The position numbers and the translations under genes are program-made. Positions 14,330-22,883 of a DNA stretch of 32,352 bases are shown in pieces (the stretch's first letter is position 1; the number at the start of each line of letters is the position of its first letter). Source of the DNA: Bacteroidaceae bacterium (GTDB taxonomy: Bacteria; Bacteroidota; Bacteroidia; Bacteroidales; Bacteroidaceae); contig JAFZWK010000018.1 in the NCBI GenBank assembly GCA_017617335.1, forward strand, positions 1 through 32,352, in the 5' to 3' direction. The notes under the pieces were generated by a model. It was not told the DNA's origin, searched no databases, and saw only the letters and a program-made list of their open reading frames with translations.

Positions 14330-15862
14330 TTATTTTAATGCTTTATTGAGCATGTAATAAACCTCGTTATTTCTGAGCGTTTGCTTGAAGTCGTAGGTGT
14401 TCGTCTGTTTGTTGATCTTGACGTACTCGATGCCGACCATTTCTGCGAAATCCTCCCAATATTCCTCAGTAATGTCGTATGAGAAAGCTGAGTGGTGTGT
14501 ACCACCTGCTAGAATCCACGCTCCTGCACCAATCTCGAATGAAGGCTGAGGAACCCAGAGTGCGGAAGCAACAGGAAGATGAGGCATTGGCTTAGGTTCG
14601 ATGCACTCGACTTCTTGAGAAATAAGGCGGAAACGGTTGCCTAAGTCAACGACAGTAGCCTTGATACCACGACCAGTTTTCGAAGTGAAGACGAGACGGG
14701 CGGTTTGTTGCTTGCGAATACCGATGCCGAGGAAATGAACCTCCAGTTTGGGCTTGTCGCTTGCAATGAGTGGACAAATCTCGAGCATGTGGCTTTGCAG
14801 ACAAGAAGACTGCGAACCGGCGAAGTTGAGGGTGTAGTCCTCAAGGAACGAGCAACCCGTTGGCATGCCTTGCTGAATTACCCAAAGTGTGCGATAGAGG
14901 CAAGCTGTCTTCCAGTCACCTTCAGCTCCGAAACCGTAACCCTCTTCCATGAGACGCTGAGAAGCGAGACCTGGAATCTGGTCGAAGCCACAGAAGTCAG
15001 GAGCATCGATGTTGGCATCACCAAGGTCGTCGAAGTTCGTGGTGAAGGCGGTTGCACCCTCGTCCTTGAGAACACGGCGCAGGGCAATCTCAGCCTTTGC
15101 AGAGTTCTTCACCTTCTCCCAATAAACTTGCTCGCCACTCTCGTCAATCTTGATGGTGTAGAGTTTCTTGTACTCCTCAACGAGTTCGTCGGCTTCCTTG
15201 TCGGTCACCTTCTTGTAATACTCCATGAGAGAGCTTACGGGGTAGTAATCAACATGATAGCCGAGACGTTGCTCAAATTCAACGCGGTCGCCATCGGTCA
15301 CCGCCACATTATTCATGTTCATGCCAAACATCAAGCAACGAACGTTCTTGGCGTCAGCCACACCTGCAGCCACACGAGCCCAAACGGCAATCTTCTTTTG
15401 AACCTCTTCGTCCTTCCAATAGCCGCAAACCACCTTGCGAGGAACACGCATTCTGGTGCAGATGTGTCCAAACTCAATATCACCGTGAGCACTCTGATTC
15501 AAGTTCATGAAGTCCATATCGATGGTGTCCCAGGGAATCTCTGCGTTGTATTGTGTGTGGAAGTGGAGAAGCGGCTTCTGCAGAGCCTGCAAGCCCTTAA
15601 TCCACATCTTGGCTGGTGAGAAAGTATGCATCCAAGTGATGATACCCACACACTTGGCATCGTTGTTGGCGGCTTGCATAACAGCTTCAACCTCCTTGCT
15701 TGAGTTAGCAGTGCCTTTATACACTATCTTGATGGGAATGTTTCCGCTTATGTTTAAACCCTCGACCATCTCTTTCGAGTGACCGTCTACGGCAACCACT
15801 GCGTCGCCACCATAAAGTAACTGTGCACCAGTTACCCACCATAATTCATAATTGTTGTACAT
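14330..15862 (-). CDS. araA: L-arabinose isomerase
   Basis: This encodes 510 residues, normal for AraA, which interconverts L-arabinose and L-ribulose using a divalent metal. The expected catalytic and metal residues are visible: E306 in RLMEEGYGFG, E341 in FLEDYTLNF, H358 in CLQSHMLEICP, and the histidine pair near 456 in LAGGTHHSAFSYD. Other family segments are LWWVTGAQLLYG at the start and WMHTFSPAKMWI. The gene is 20 bp after araD and 25 bp before the kinase, all on one strand, in the order expected for a Bacteroides-type arabinose operon. Confidence 0.96.
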   Translation of the reverse strand: MYNNYELWWVTGAQLLYGGDAVVAVDGHSKEMVEGLNISGNIPIKIVYKGTANSSKEVEAVMQAANNDAKCVGIITWMHTFSPAKMWIKGLQALQKPLLHFHTQYNAEIPWDTIDMDFMNLNQSAHGDIEFGHICTRMRVPRKVVCGYWKDEEVQKKIAVWARVAAGVADAKNVRCLMFGMNMNNVAVTDGDRVEFEQRLGYHVDYYPVSSLMEYYKKVTDKEADELVEEYKKLYTIKIDESGEQVYWEKVKNSAKAEIALRRVLKDEGATAFTTNFDDLGDANIDAPDFCGFDQIPGLASQRLMEEGYGFGAEGDWKTACLYRTLWVIQQGMPTGCSFLEDYTLNFAGSQSSCLQSHMLEICPLIASDKPKLEVHFLGIGIRKQQTARLVFTSKTGRGIKATVVDLGNRFRLISQEVECIEPKPMPHLPVASALWVPQPSFEIGAGAWILAGGTHHSAFSYDITEEYWEDFAEMVGIEYVKINKQTNTYDFKQTLRNNEVYYMLNKALK

Positions 15863-15882
15863 GATTGAATATTTTTTAAGGA

Positions 15883-16578
15883 TTATTTTTTCTTTTGTCC
15901 ATAATATGCATTAGGACCATGCTTGCGCATATAATGTTTCTCGATAAGAAATGGGTTCATTGTTGTCTCAGGATTGATGGTAAGACTAATGAAAGCCATT
16001 TTTGCACATTGCTCCATCACCTTAGCATTGTAGACAGCATTAGCAGGAGAGGTTCCCCAACTGAATGGACCATGATTTTTGACAAGGACTCCTGGCGTAT
16101 GATCGGGATTGATTCCCTCAAAGCGTTTGACAATGACGTTGCCTGTCTCTAATTCGTATAGACCATTCACCTCATCAGCAGTCATATCTGCCGTGCAAGG
16201 AATGTCCTTGTAGAAGTAGTCGGCATGTGTTGTGCCAATGTTTGGAATGTCGCGTCCGGCTTGTGCCCATGCTGTAGCATAGGTGCTGTGTGTATGTACA
16301 ACTCCTTGGATGTTGGGGAAAGCACGGTATAAAACCAGATGGGTAGGAGTATCGCTGCTAGGATTGAGATCACCCTCCACCACGGCTCCAGTCACGAGAC
16401 TGACTACCACCATGTCGCTGGCTTTCATCTTGTCGTAATCGACCCCGCTAGGTTTTATTACTACGAGTCCTTTCTCGCGGTCGATGCCTGAAACATTACC
16501 CCAAGTGAAGATAACCAATCCTTGGTGAACCAGGTCTATATTGGCTTGAAATACTTTTTCCTTGAGTTCTTCTAACAT
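15883..16578 (-). CDS. araD: L-ribulose-5-phosphate 4-epimerase
   Basis: This encodes 231 residues, standard for AraD, a zinc class II aldolase-fold enzyme that turns L-ribulose-5-phosphate into D-xylulose-5-phosphate. Zinc ligands H95 and H97 lie in [12 protein letters not shown], with a third histidine at 169 in [10 protein letters not shown]. The catalytic acid candidates are D76 in SSDTPTH and D120 in THADYFYKD. The N-terminus has the usual [10 protein letters not shown] phosphate-binding segment. The gene lies 9 bp after the Nudix regulator and 20 bp before araA. Confidence 0.95.
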   Translation of the reverse strand: MLEELKEKVFQANIDLVHQGLVIFTWGNVSGIDREKGLVVIKPSGVDYDKMKASDMVVVSLVTGAVVEGDLNPSSDTPTHLVLYRAFPNIQGVVHTHSTYATAWAQAGRDIPNIGTTHADYFYKDIPCTADMTADEVNGLYELETGNVIVKRFEGINPDHTPGVLVKNHGPFSWGTSPANAVYNAKVMEQCAKMAFISLTINPETTMNPFLIEKHYMRKHGPNAYYGQKKK

Positions 16579-16587
16579 ATTTAATTT

Positions 16588-17280
16588 TTATTTCAATTTG
16601 AATTCATGTATCAGATTGTATTTTTCCATATTGAACTGGAACAAACTGGCCCCTCGACGAGAGGAAACTTTGTCAATCTCTCCAGTCTTCTCGATGAATT
16701 GCATCTCGCTGACACGCTTACGAAAATTGCGCTTATCAATTTCTTGACCTAGAATCACCTCATATAGGCGCTGTAGTTGGGCTAAAGTGAAACTGGGGGG
16801 CAAGAGATTGAACCCTACAGGAGAGAATGAAATCTTACGGCGGAGTAATTCGCGAGCTTGTTCAATCATCTTCGTGTGATCAAAATGAATGTTGGGCAGA
16901 TGATCTGTACTGACCCATTCGCCATCGTACTCCTTGAGCAATGCTGAATCATAGAGATTCTTGTTAATCAGAGCATAATAGGCTGTTGAGATTACTCGTG
17001 CTCCTGGGTCACGGTCGAGTGCGCTGAAGGTACCCACCTGTTCCATGTAAATATTAGTCAGGCCCGTGTGGAAATGAAGTACACGTTGCGCAGCTTCCTC
17101 CAAGCTCTCTTCGTCTTGAAGGAAACCTCCTAAGAGGGTCTTTTCACCACGGAAGGGCTCGAAGTTGCGCTGCTGCAAAAGTACTTGCAATTCGTCATTC
17201 TCGAAGGCGAAGATGATACAGTCTACAGCTACGTAGAATTGCGGGTTATCCCTATAATATTCTTTGGCCTTTTGTGTCAT
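16588..17280 (-). CDS. araR: Nudix-family arabinose regulator AraR
   Basis: This encodes 230 residues. The N-terminal about 140 form a Nudix fold. The Nudix box (LLGGFLQDEESLEEAAQRVL followed by HFHTGL, about 49-74) lacks the REUxEE core needed for hydrolysis, so it is likely a ligand sensor rather than an enzyme. The C-terminal part is a winged helix (FTLAQLQRLYEVILGQ, DKRNFRKRVSEM, SSRRGASLFQF). This is the architecture of the Nudix-type AraR known to control arabinose utilisation in Bacteroides. It is encoded inside the operon it would control, 9 bp after the transporter, implying autoregulation. Sugar specificity is inferred from context. Confidence 0.85.
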   Translation of the reverse strand: MTQKAKEYYRDNPQFYVAVDCIIFAFENDELQVLLQQRNFEPFRGEKTLLGGFLQDEESLEEAAQRVLHFHTGLTNIYMEQVGTFSALDRDPGARVISTAYYALINKNLYDSALLKEYDGEWVSTDHLPNIHFDHTKMIEQARELLRRKISFSPVGFNLLPPSFTLAQLQRLYEVILGQEIDKRNFRKRVSEMQFIEKTGEIDKVSSRRGASLFQFNMEKYNLIHEFKLK

Positions 17281-17288
17281 TTATTGGA

Positions 17289-18986
17289 TTACCAGAAGTA
17301 CCAGTAGAAGAGAGCTGTGAGGCTTAAGATAATACAAGTATTGATGACATCCCATTTGTTCCAGCTCTTGCGAGTTTGCTCCTTTTGTTCTGGAGTAGCG
17401 GTGCCGAAGACAAGACCACGGATTTTATCCTCATCAGGAGCTTTGGTGCATAGGCTGACAATAATTACGATGATGCAGCAAACTAGTAACATCCAACCGC
17501 TGAAGAACAACCAGTTGATGTCGAAGAAAATGCTCTTGAAGAATGTTTGGGGTGCATCAGGCATATTAGTGTAATATACTTTGGCAGCCAAGCGGGTGAT
17601 ACCTATTGTCAAACCAGAGATGAGTCCCCACATACCACCTTGGGCTGAGGTACGTTTCCAACAAATACCCAACAAGAAAGCACTGGCAATACCAGGAGCT
17701 AAGACACTTTGAACATCCTGAAGATAGTTGTAGAGTACATCACCCACGCTACGCATGACTGGAATCCAAAGAATACCCAGAATAACGATAACAACAGTGG
17801 CAATCTGACCAACCACAACGAGTTTCTTCTCGCTGGTATTAGGGAATACTCGTTTGTGGAAGTCAATGGTGTAGAGCATAGCAGAACTGTTGAAGAGAGA
17901 AGCCAATGAAGACATCAGGGCTGCTAGGATACCGCAAACCACGAGACCCTTCACACCAGCAGGTAACAATTTGGCTACAAGGGTAGGGAAGGCTGCGTCT
18001 GGTGTGCTGAGTTGGAACACTTCTCCATTGATAACGATGTTCTTTTGTGCCATAGCGAAAGCTATCATGCCAGGAATAAGGAAAAGGAATACCGGGAACA
18101 TCTTGAGATATGCACCAAAAATTGCGCCTCGACGAGCCTGTTGCTCATCCTTTCCTGACAGGACACGCTGAACGATAAACTGATCGGTACACCAATACCA
18201 GAAACCAATGACGGCACTGCAGATGAGAGCTCCAAACCAAGGATACTGAGGATCATCATTACTGCGCATAAGATGAATCATGGTACCCGTAGCGCCCTCG
18301 TAATTGGGAGTTACATCGCAAGCTTGCATCATCTGATCCCAACCACCCAATGCTTTGAAGCCGAGGAAAAGGATGATGGCTGAACCCAAAAGCAGAATGG
18401 GAGTTTGCAGAACACTTGTGTAGAGTACACTTTTCATACCTCCCAAGATAGTGTAGATGGCTGTAATAATAACCAATCCGATGGCAGCAATCCAGAAGAA
18501 ATCGATGCCCCACATCTCCTTGATGCCAAATACTTGTTGGAAAACCAGACCTCCAGCATACACAGTGACAGCAACTTTCGTCATCACATAACTGATAATG
18601 GAAATACCTGTCAGGATACTGCGGCTGGCACTGTTGTAGCGACGCTCCAGGAATTCAGGCATCGTCATTACTTGGCTTCTTTCGTAGAAAGGAACGAATA
18701 CCCATGCTAGAATCAGAATCATCCATCCCTGGATTTCCCAGTGAGCCATTGCCATACCACTTGCAGCTCCACTACCTGCCAAACCAATCAAATGCTCTGA
18801 ACCAATGTTTGAAGCAAAGAGGCTGGTACCAATGGCAAGCCAAGTGGCATTTCTTCCGTTAAGGAAATAATCTCCTGAACTCTCATTTTTCTGTTTGGTT
18901 ACATAGACCACAATGCCTATCATCAGCAAGCAGAAAAGAGCGATGACGCTCCAGTCTTGCCAGGCAAAAACGTTTAATAATGTCAT
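17289..18986 (-). CDS. Sodium:solute symporter (SSS), probable L-arabinose transporter
   Basis: This encodes 565 residues in an inner-membrane protein with about 14 hydrophobic helices. SGLT-type hallmarks are SGDYFLNGRNATWLAIGTSL, ASNIGSEHLIGLAGSGAASG, MTMPEFLERRYN and FWYWCTDQFIVQRVLSGKD. SSS family members import a sugar with sodium. As first gene of the arabinose operon, preceding araR-araD-araA-kinase, it most likely imports L-arabinose; vSGLT relatives also carry galactose or glucose, so specificity is inferred. The start is ATG at 18986, 43 bp after a good -7 box. The C-terminal region carries a cytoplasmic insert rich in charged residues before the last helix. Confidence 0.88.
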   Translation of the reverse strand: MTLLNVFAWQDWSVIALFCLLMIGIVVYVTKQKNESSGDYFLNGRNATWLAIGTSLFASNIGSEHLIGLAGSGAASGMAMAHWEIQGWMILILAWVFVPFYERSQVMTMPEFLERRYNSASRSILTGISIISYVMTKVAVTVYAGGLVFQQVFGIKEMWGIDFFWIAAIGLVIITAIYTILGGMKSVLYTSVLQTPILLLGSAIILFLGFKALGGWDQMMQACDVTPNYEGATGTMIHLMRSNDDPQYPWFGALICSAVIGFWYWCTDQFIVQRVLSGKDEQQARRGAIFGAYLKMFPVFLFLIPGMIAFAMAQKNIVINGEVFQLSTPDAAFPTLVAKLLPAGVKGLVVCGILAALMSSLASLFNSSAMLYTIDFHKRVFPNTSEKKLVVVGQIATVVIVILGILWIPVMRSVGDVLYNYLQDVQSVLAPGIASAFLLGICWKRTSAQGGMWGLISGLTIGITRLAAKVYYTNMPDAPQTFFKSIFFDINWLFFSGWMLLVCCIIVIIVSLCTKAPDEDKIRGLVFGTATPEQKEQTRKSWNKWDVINTCIILSLTALFYWYFW

Positions 18987-19028
18987 TGTTTAATGATTAT
19001 AGATGATTGTTTTTGTTGTTTGTTGCCA

Positions 19029-19036
19029 CAAATATA
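19029..19036 (-). promoter_or_regulatory. Bacteroidetes -7 box of the arabinose operon
   Basis: On the minus strand this reads TATATTTG, a match to TAnnTTTG, 42 bp before the transporter ATG. A clear -33 TTTG is not present at the ideal distance, which fits a regulated promoter. Confidence 0.6.
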
Positions 19037-19056
19037 GACAAATAAACCCAATGATG

Positions 19057-19073
19057 AGTGTATTTTTTACACT
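19057..19073. promoter_or_regulatory. Palindromic candidate operator AGTGTA-N5-TACACT
   Basis: This is a perfect inverted repeat with 6-bp arms AGTGTA and TACACT around five T. It lies about 20-44 bp upstream of the -7 box of the arabinose operon, overlapping the expected -33 region. Position and symmetry fit a dimeric repressor such as the Nudix AraR, but I cannot confirm that this is its consensus. Confidence 0.4.
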
Positions 19074-19086
19074 TTTTACATGATGT

Positions 19087-19100
19087 ATGTTGTATAACAT
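19087..19100. promoter_or_regulatory. Second palindrome ATGTT-N4-AACAT upstream of the arabinose promoter
   Basis: ATGTTGTATAACAT has perfect 5-bp arms. Its core TGTATAAC recurs in the opposite orientation in the galM leader (22790-22797). It sits between the galK terminator and the 19057 palindrome. It may be a second operator or the shared AraR site. Confidence 0.35.
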
Positions 19101-19141
19101 AAAAATCCCCCTAAAGGATGTGTTCCTACAGGGGGATTTTT
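19101..19141 (-). terminator. Strong terminator after galK
   Basis: The arms AAAAATCCCCC (19101-19111) and GGGGGATTTTT (19131-19141) pair perfectly over 11 bp. The loop contains a further AGGA/TCCT pairing. The A/T ends give a U-tract in both directions. It lies 25 bp after the galK stop and insulates the arabinose operon from galK transcription. Confidence 0.85.
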
Positions 19142-19166
19142 ACCTTATTATATTTATAAAAAGGGT

Positions 19167-20327
19167 TTAGCAGAGTTTGCGAGACCCATCACCAATAACG
19201 ACATCAATCAGGATAGGCTTCTTGCCATACTTAGCCTCAAACTTTTTGGCAACAACTTTCTTAAAGTTAGCAACCAACTCGTCAGCTATCAGATTGATGG
19301 TGCATCCACCGAAGCCACCACCCATGATACGAGAACCTGTTACGCCCTCTTCCTTGGCGATGTCATTGAGGAAATCCAATTCTTCGCAGCTTACTTCATA
19401 TTCTTTGCTCAAGCCATAGTGGGTTTCGTACATCATTTGGCCAACTGTCTCGTAATCGTCTTTCTGCAGAGCATCGCAAACCTTCAATACGCGGTCAATT
19501 TCACCAATTACATAACGTGAACGACGATATTCTTCATCTGTAATCTCAGGTTTAACCTCTTCCAACATTTCATAGTTCGCATCACGCAGAGATTTTACCT
19601 CAGGATGTTTCTTTGCAATGACTGCTGCAGTTCTCTCACAGGCGAGGCGACGCTCATTGTAAGGACTACCTGCTAAGGTATGTTTTACCTGACTGTTGAC
19701 CAATACCAATTGATAACCTTTTGGATTCCATGGAAAATATTCATACTCGCCACTGCGGCAATCCAAACGCAACAAACTGCCTTTCTTTCCCAGTACACTG
19801 ATGGCTTGGTCCATGATACCACAGTTGACACCAACATATTTGTGCTCAGTTCGTTGTCCAACACGTGCCAATTCCATCTTTTCAATCTTGTTGTCACCAA
19901 ACAGGTCATTCAAAGCAAAAGCGAAAGTACTTTCGAGAGCTGCAGATGAACTCATGCCTGCGCCCAGAGGGACATCACCAGCGAATGCAGTATTGAAACC
20001 TTGAACAGGAACATCCAAAGCCATCATCTCACGACATACGCCGTAAATGTAGCGTGCCCAGGATGCAGAGGGCCCCTTGTCATCGTCTAAAGAGAACTCG
20101 GTATAATCTTTCAAGTCAATGGAATATGCGCGTACATTACGTGTGCCGTTAGGCTTAATCTCTGCAATGATTCCTTGCTCTACTGCACCAGGAAATACAT
20201 AGCCGTTGTTATAATCAGTGTGCTCACCAATCAGATTGATACGACCAGGTGAAGCATATACTGAACCAGTTGTTCCATCAAAATGCTTTATGAAGCGACT
20301 ACGAATGTCATCAATTGTTAATTTCAT
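19167..20327 (-). CDS. galK: Galactokinase
   Basis: This encodes 386 residues of a GHMP-family kinase that phosphorylates D-galactose to galactose-1-phosphate (Leloir pathway). Motifs in order: galactose-binding GRINLIGEHTDYNNGYVFPG, ATP-binding GDVPLGAGMSSSAALESTFA, the catalytic region VNCGIMDQAISVLG, and the C-terminal GSRIMGGGFGGCTINL. I start at the ATG at 20327 because the family N-terminus begins MKLTIDDIRSRF. An upstream in-frame ATG at 20369 adds a basic 14-residue extension and overlaps the stop of the transporter gene. It lies 34 bp after the MFS transporter and ends in a strong terminator. Confidence 0.95.
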   Translation of the reverse strand: MKLTIDDIRSRFIKHFDGTTGSVYASPGRINLIGEHTDYNNGYVFPGAVEQGIIAEIKPNGTRNVRAYSIDLKDYTEFSLDDDKGPSASWARYIYGVCREMMALDVPVQGFNTAFAGDVPLGAGMSSSAALESTFAFALNDLFGDNKIEKMELARVGQRTEHKYVGVNCGIMDQAISVLGKKGSLLRLDCRSGEYEYFPWNPKGYQLVLVNSQVKHTLAGSPYNERRLACERTAAVIAKKHPEVKSLRDANYEMLEEVKPEITDEEYRRSRYVIGEIDRVLKVCDALQKDDYETVGQMMYETHYGLSKEYEVSCEELDFLNDIAKEEGVTGSRIMGGGFGGCTINLIADELVANFKKVVAKKFEAKYGKKPILIDVVIGDGSRKLC

Positions 20328-20361
20328 GATTTGATTTTTTTTCTTATCTTTAAAAAATAGA

Positions 20362-21651
20362 TTACTCAACGGGAATATCCTTGTTCACATTCTTACTGCC
20401 AATCAGGCTGTAGTACAGCATATAGATGAGCATGGCAATTACCAGCCAGTAGCTGTTCATGTAGCCGGCAGCCTTGGCAATATACTCCTGAATCAGAGGC
20501 ATTATGCCACCACCCACTACGAGCGTCATGAAAATACCAGAAGCCTGCTCCGTGTATTTACCCAGGCCTTCAACGGCCATATTGAAGACGCAACCCCACA
20601 TGATGCTGGTACAGAGTCCGCAGAGCACCAGGAAGAGGCAGCTCAGGGGAACCTGGAACATGGCGAAGCCGTCGGCTGCACTGTAACCAGGCATGCTGAT
20701 GGTTGTGGTCTTGGGGATGAAGATGGCAATCAGAATCAGAATGATGGCAATCGTACTCATGGTAATCATTTGTGCGCGGCTGCTGATCTTGCCGGAAACC
20801 AAGGTGCTGCTGAAACGACCCACCATCATCAGCAACCAGTAGATGGCTGCAATAGCACCGCCAATGGCTGCTCCATTCAGTGCAATACCAGCACCCTTTT
20901 CAGTTGCATCAGAGAGATAGAAGATGACCTGTGCGGGAATTCCAATTTCGATACCTACATAAAAGAAAATAGCGATTGCACCCAATACGAAGTGACGGAA
21001 GTTCCATGCGCTGTGCTCATATACCTTGGTGTTGCGTTCTTGAGCGGGTTCGGGAATAGTCAGGCTGGAGATAATAATGAATGAAATGGCAAATACGCCC
21101 ATGGCAATGAACAGCAGGGGAGATACGTCGGACATGGCGGTCTTGTCGGTCACAGTACCTACGAGGGCACCTACCAACAGAGGAGTCAAAGTGCCAGTCA
21201 GAGAGTTCAGTGTACCGCCAGTTTGGATCAGCTGATTGCCGCGGTTACCACCGCCACCCAGAATGTTCAGCATGGGGTTTACAACGGTATTCAACATACA
21301 TACGCAGAAACCGCAGACGAATGCACCAAGCAAGTAAACATAGATAGCAGAGCCCTGCAGGAACTCAAAACTTGAAAGGTACTGGATGCAAATGCCGATG
21401 AAACCTACAGCAAGAGCAATCAGAGTGGTCTTTTTGTAGCCGACCTTGATGAGCATCTTACCAGCGGGAATACCCATAAACAGATAAGCTGCAAAGTTCA
21501 TCATGTTACCCATCATGCCTGCCCATTCATACTGATTTTTCCAAATGGTTCCGAATGGTGCGGCCATGTTTGTTACGAATGAAATCATCGCGAAGATGAA
21601 GCACATTGTGATAATGGCAATAATATTGCCGTTTTTCTTTTCTTGACTCAT
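20362..21651 (-). CDS. MFS sugar transporter, probable glucose/galactose type
   Basis: This encodes 429 residues with about 12 transmembrane helices of the major facilitator superfamily (NIIAIITMCFIFAMISFVTN at the start). It resembles the FucP/GluP proton-coupled sugar permeases, with FMGIPAGKMLIKVGYKKTTL, the NTVVNPMLNILGGGGNRGNQ segment and LNSLTGTLTPLLVGALVG. Between galM (45 bp upstream) and galK it is most likely a galactose or glucose importer. Bacteroides genomes keep the same galM-transporter-galK trio near the arabinose genes. Exact substrate is inferred. Confidence 0.87.
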   Translation of the reverse strand: MSQEKKNGNIIAIITMCFIFAMISFVTNMAAPFGTIWKNQYEWAGMMGNMMNFAAYLFMGIPAGKMLIKVGYKKTTLIALAVGFIGICIQYLSSFEFLQGSAIYVYLLGAFVCGFCVCMLNTVVNPMLNILGGGGNRGNQLIQTGGTLNSLTGTLTPLLVGALVGTVTDKTAMSDVSPLLFIAMGVFAISFIIISSLTIPEPAQERNTKVYEHSAWNFRHFVLGAIAIFFYVGIEIGIPAQVIFYLSDATEKGAGIALNGAAIGGAIAAIYWLLMMVGRFSSTLVSGKISSRAQMITMSTIAIILILIAIFIPKTTTISMPGYSAADGFAMFQVPLSCLFLVLCGLCTSIMWGCVFNMAVEGLGKYTEQASGIFMTLVVGGGIMPLIQEYIAKAAGYMNSYWLVIAMLIYMLYYSLIGSKNVNKDIPVE

Positions 21652-21696
21652 TTTTGTTTTGTTTTTATTGTTAGTTGATGATTTGAATATACTGCA

Positions 21697-22776
21697 TTAG
21701 TCTTCCACGCCAAACTTGTAAATTGTCTTCTGAGTGTATATTTGGCCTGGCTTCAGGAATACACTGGGGAAATGAGGCTTGTTGGGAGAGTCGGGGAAAT
21801 GCTGAGCCTCGAAACAAAGAGCACTGCGACGCCCAAAGATGGCACCTTGTTGTCCCTTGATTCCATCAGCCCAATTGTCGCTGTAGAATTGAACCCCAGG
21901 TTCTGTAGTATAAACCTCCATGCTTCTTTTGCTGTTGGGTTCCACTATCTTGGCAGCGAAACTTAGTTCGCCAGGCTCACGTTTGTTGAGTACGTAGCAG
22001 TGATCGTAACCAGCACCATTCTTTATTTGCTGATCATCAGCATCTATATTGTCACCTACTGCATGAGGAGTACGGAAATCGAAGGGTGTACCTTCAACTT
22101 TCAGAATCTCTCCTGTTGGAATACTTGTTTCGTCAATGGGAATGTAATAGTCTGCATTGATTTGGCAAATGTTGTTCGTCGCAGATGGGGTAGGGTTGCC
22201 AATGCCAGAGAGGGAGAAGAATCCGTGACTGGTCATGTTCACCACGGTTTTTTTGTTGGTTGTCCCCTTGTAATCAATGACTAATTCATTTATTTCAGTC
22301 AAAGAAAATTTTACGGCCATATGAAGTTCACCAGGAAAACCTTCTTCGTAATATGGGGATATATAGCGCAGGACGAGTTCATGGTCGTTAATCTGCTCTG
22401 CATCCCATACACGAGCATGGAAACCAGTAGGACCGCCATGCAGATGGTTAGGGCCATTGTTGATAGCCAAGCTATATCCCTTGCCGTTCATGGTGAACCG
22501 TCCCTTTCCAATACGATTCCCATATCGGCCAATCAATGTGCTCAGGAAAGGTTCACTACTGTTGATGCAGTCATTGATGTTGTCATGTGCTTGGATAACA
22601 TTGGCCATCTTTCCGTCTTTATCAGGCACCATGATGGCCACTATTGTACCTCCATAATTGGTGATACTTATTTCCACACCATTATCATTCGTCAGGGTAA
22701 AGAGGTCTGTTTTCTTTCCCTGAACTTCTGCCTGAAAATCTTCTCTCTTCAGGCCAGAGATTAAAGTTTTGTCCAT
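21697..22776 (-). CDS. galM: Aldose 1-epimerase (mutarotase)
   Basis: This encodes 359 residues, normal for GalM, which interconverts alpha and beta anomers of galactose, glucose or arabinose. Hallmarks: GRYGNRIGKGRF, the first catalytic histidine in NGPNHLHGGPTGFHARVW, the second in GYDHCYVLN, and the catalytic glutamate in LCFEAQHFPDSPNKPHFPS. There is no signal peptide, so it is cytoplasmic. First gene of the galM-transporter-galK unit, with its own promoter. A role on L-arabinose is also possible, because a core sequence in its leader matches one in the arabinose promoter. Confidence 0.94.
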   Translation of the reverse strand: MDKTLISGLKREDFQAEVQGKKTDLFTLTNDNGVEISITNYGGTIVAIMVPDKDGKMANVIQAHDNINDCINSSEPFLSTLIGRYGNRIGKGRFTMNGKGYSLAINNGPNHLHGGPTGFHARVWDAEQINDHELVLRYISPYYEEGFPGELHMAVKFSLTEINELVIDYKGTTNKKTVVNMTSHGFFSLSGIGNPTPSATNNICQINADYYIPIDETSIPTGEILKVEGTPFDFRTPHAVGDNIDADDQQIKNGAGYDHCYVLNKREPGELSFAAKIVEPNSKRSMEVYTTEPGVQFYSDNWADGIKGQQGAIFGRRSALCFEAQHFPDSPNKPHFPSVFLKPGQIYTQKTIYKFGVED

Positions 22777-22789
22777 CGGTATTCGATTA

Positions 22790-22797
22790 GTTATACA
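22790..22797. promoter_or_regulatory. GTTATACA element in the galM leader
   Basis: This 8-mer is the reverse complement of the TGTATAAC core of the 19087 palindrome upstream of the arabinose operon. It lies between the galM -7 box and the start codon, where a bound repressor could block transcription. An 8-base match alone is weak evidence. Confidence 0.25.
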
Positions 22798-22810
22798 GTA
22801 AATGCTACTG

Positions 22811-22818
22811 CAAATCTA
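22811..22818 (-). promoter_or_regulatory. Bacteroidetes -7 box for galM
   Basis: On the minus strand this reads TAGATTTG, matching TAnnTTTG, 34 bp before the galM ATG at 22776. It lies in the 107-bp gap after folC, indicating an independent transcript. Confidence 0.55.
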
Positions 22819-22883
22819 CTCAATTTTCTCGAGATGGACAACAAAAAAGTAGAAAAAGGTGTTCTGGGAAATGCTAAAAAACA

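Noticed and set aside
14705-15619. 304-codon open frame on the + strand opposite araA
   Set aside because: AraA on the minus strand has all catalytic residues; the antisense frame is a by-product of its codon usage and has no recognisable motifs.
18417-18430. GTGTA-N3-TACAC palindrome inside the transporter gene, similar to the 19057 operator
   Set aside because: It lies in conserved coding sequence, with a different spacer length, and is likely a codon-level coincidence.
20328-20369. Extended galK start at 20369
   Set aside because: The added 14 residues (MSNLFFKDKKKNQI) are outside the family N-terminus and overlap the transporter stop codon; ATG 20327 fits better.
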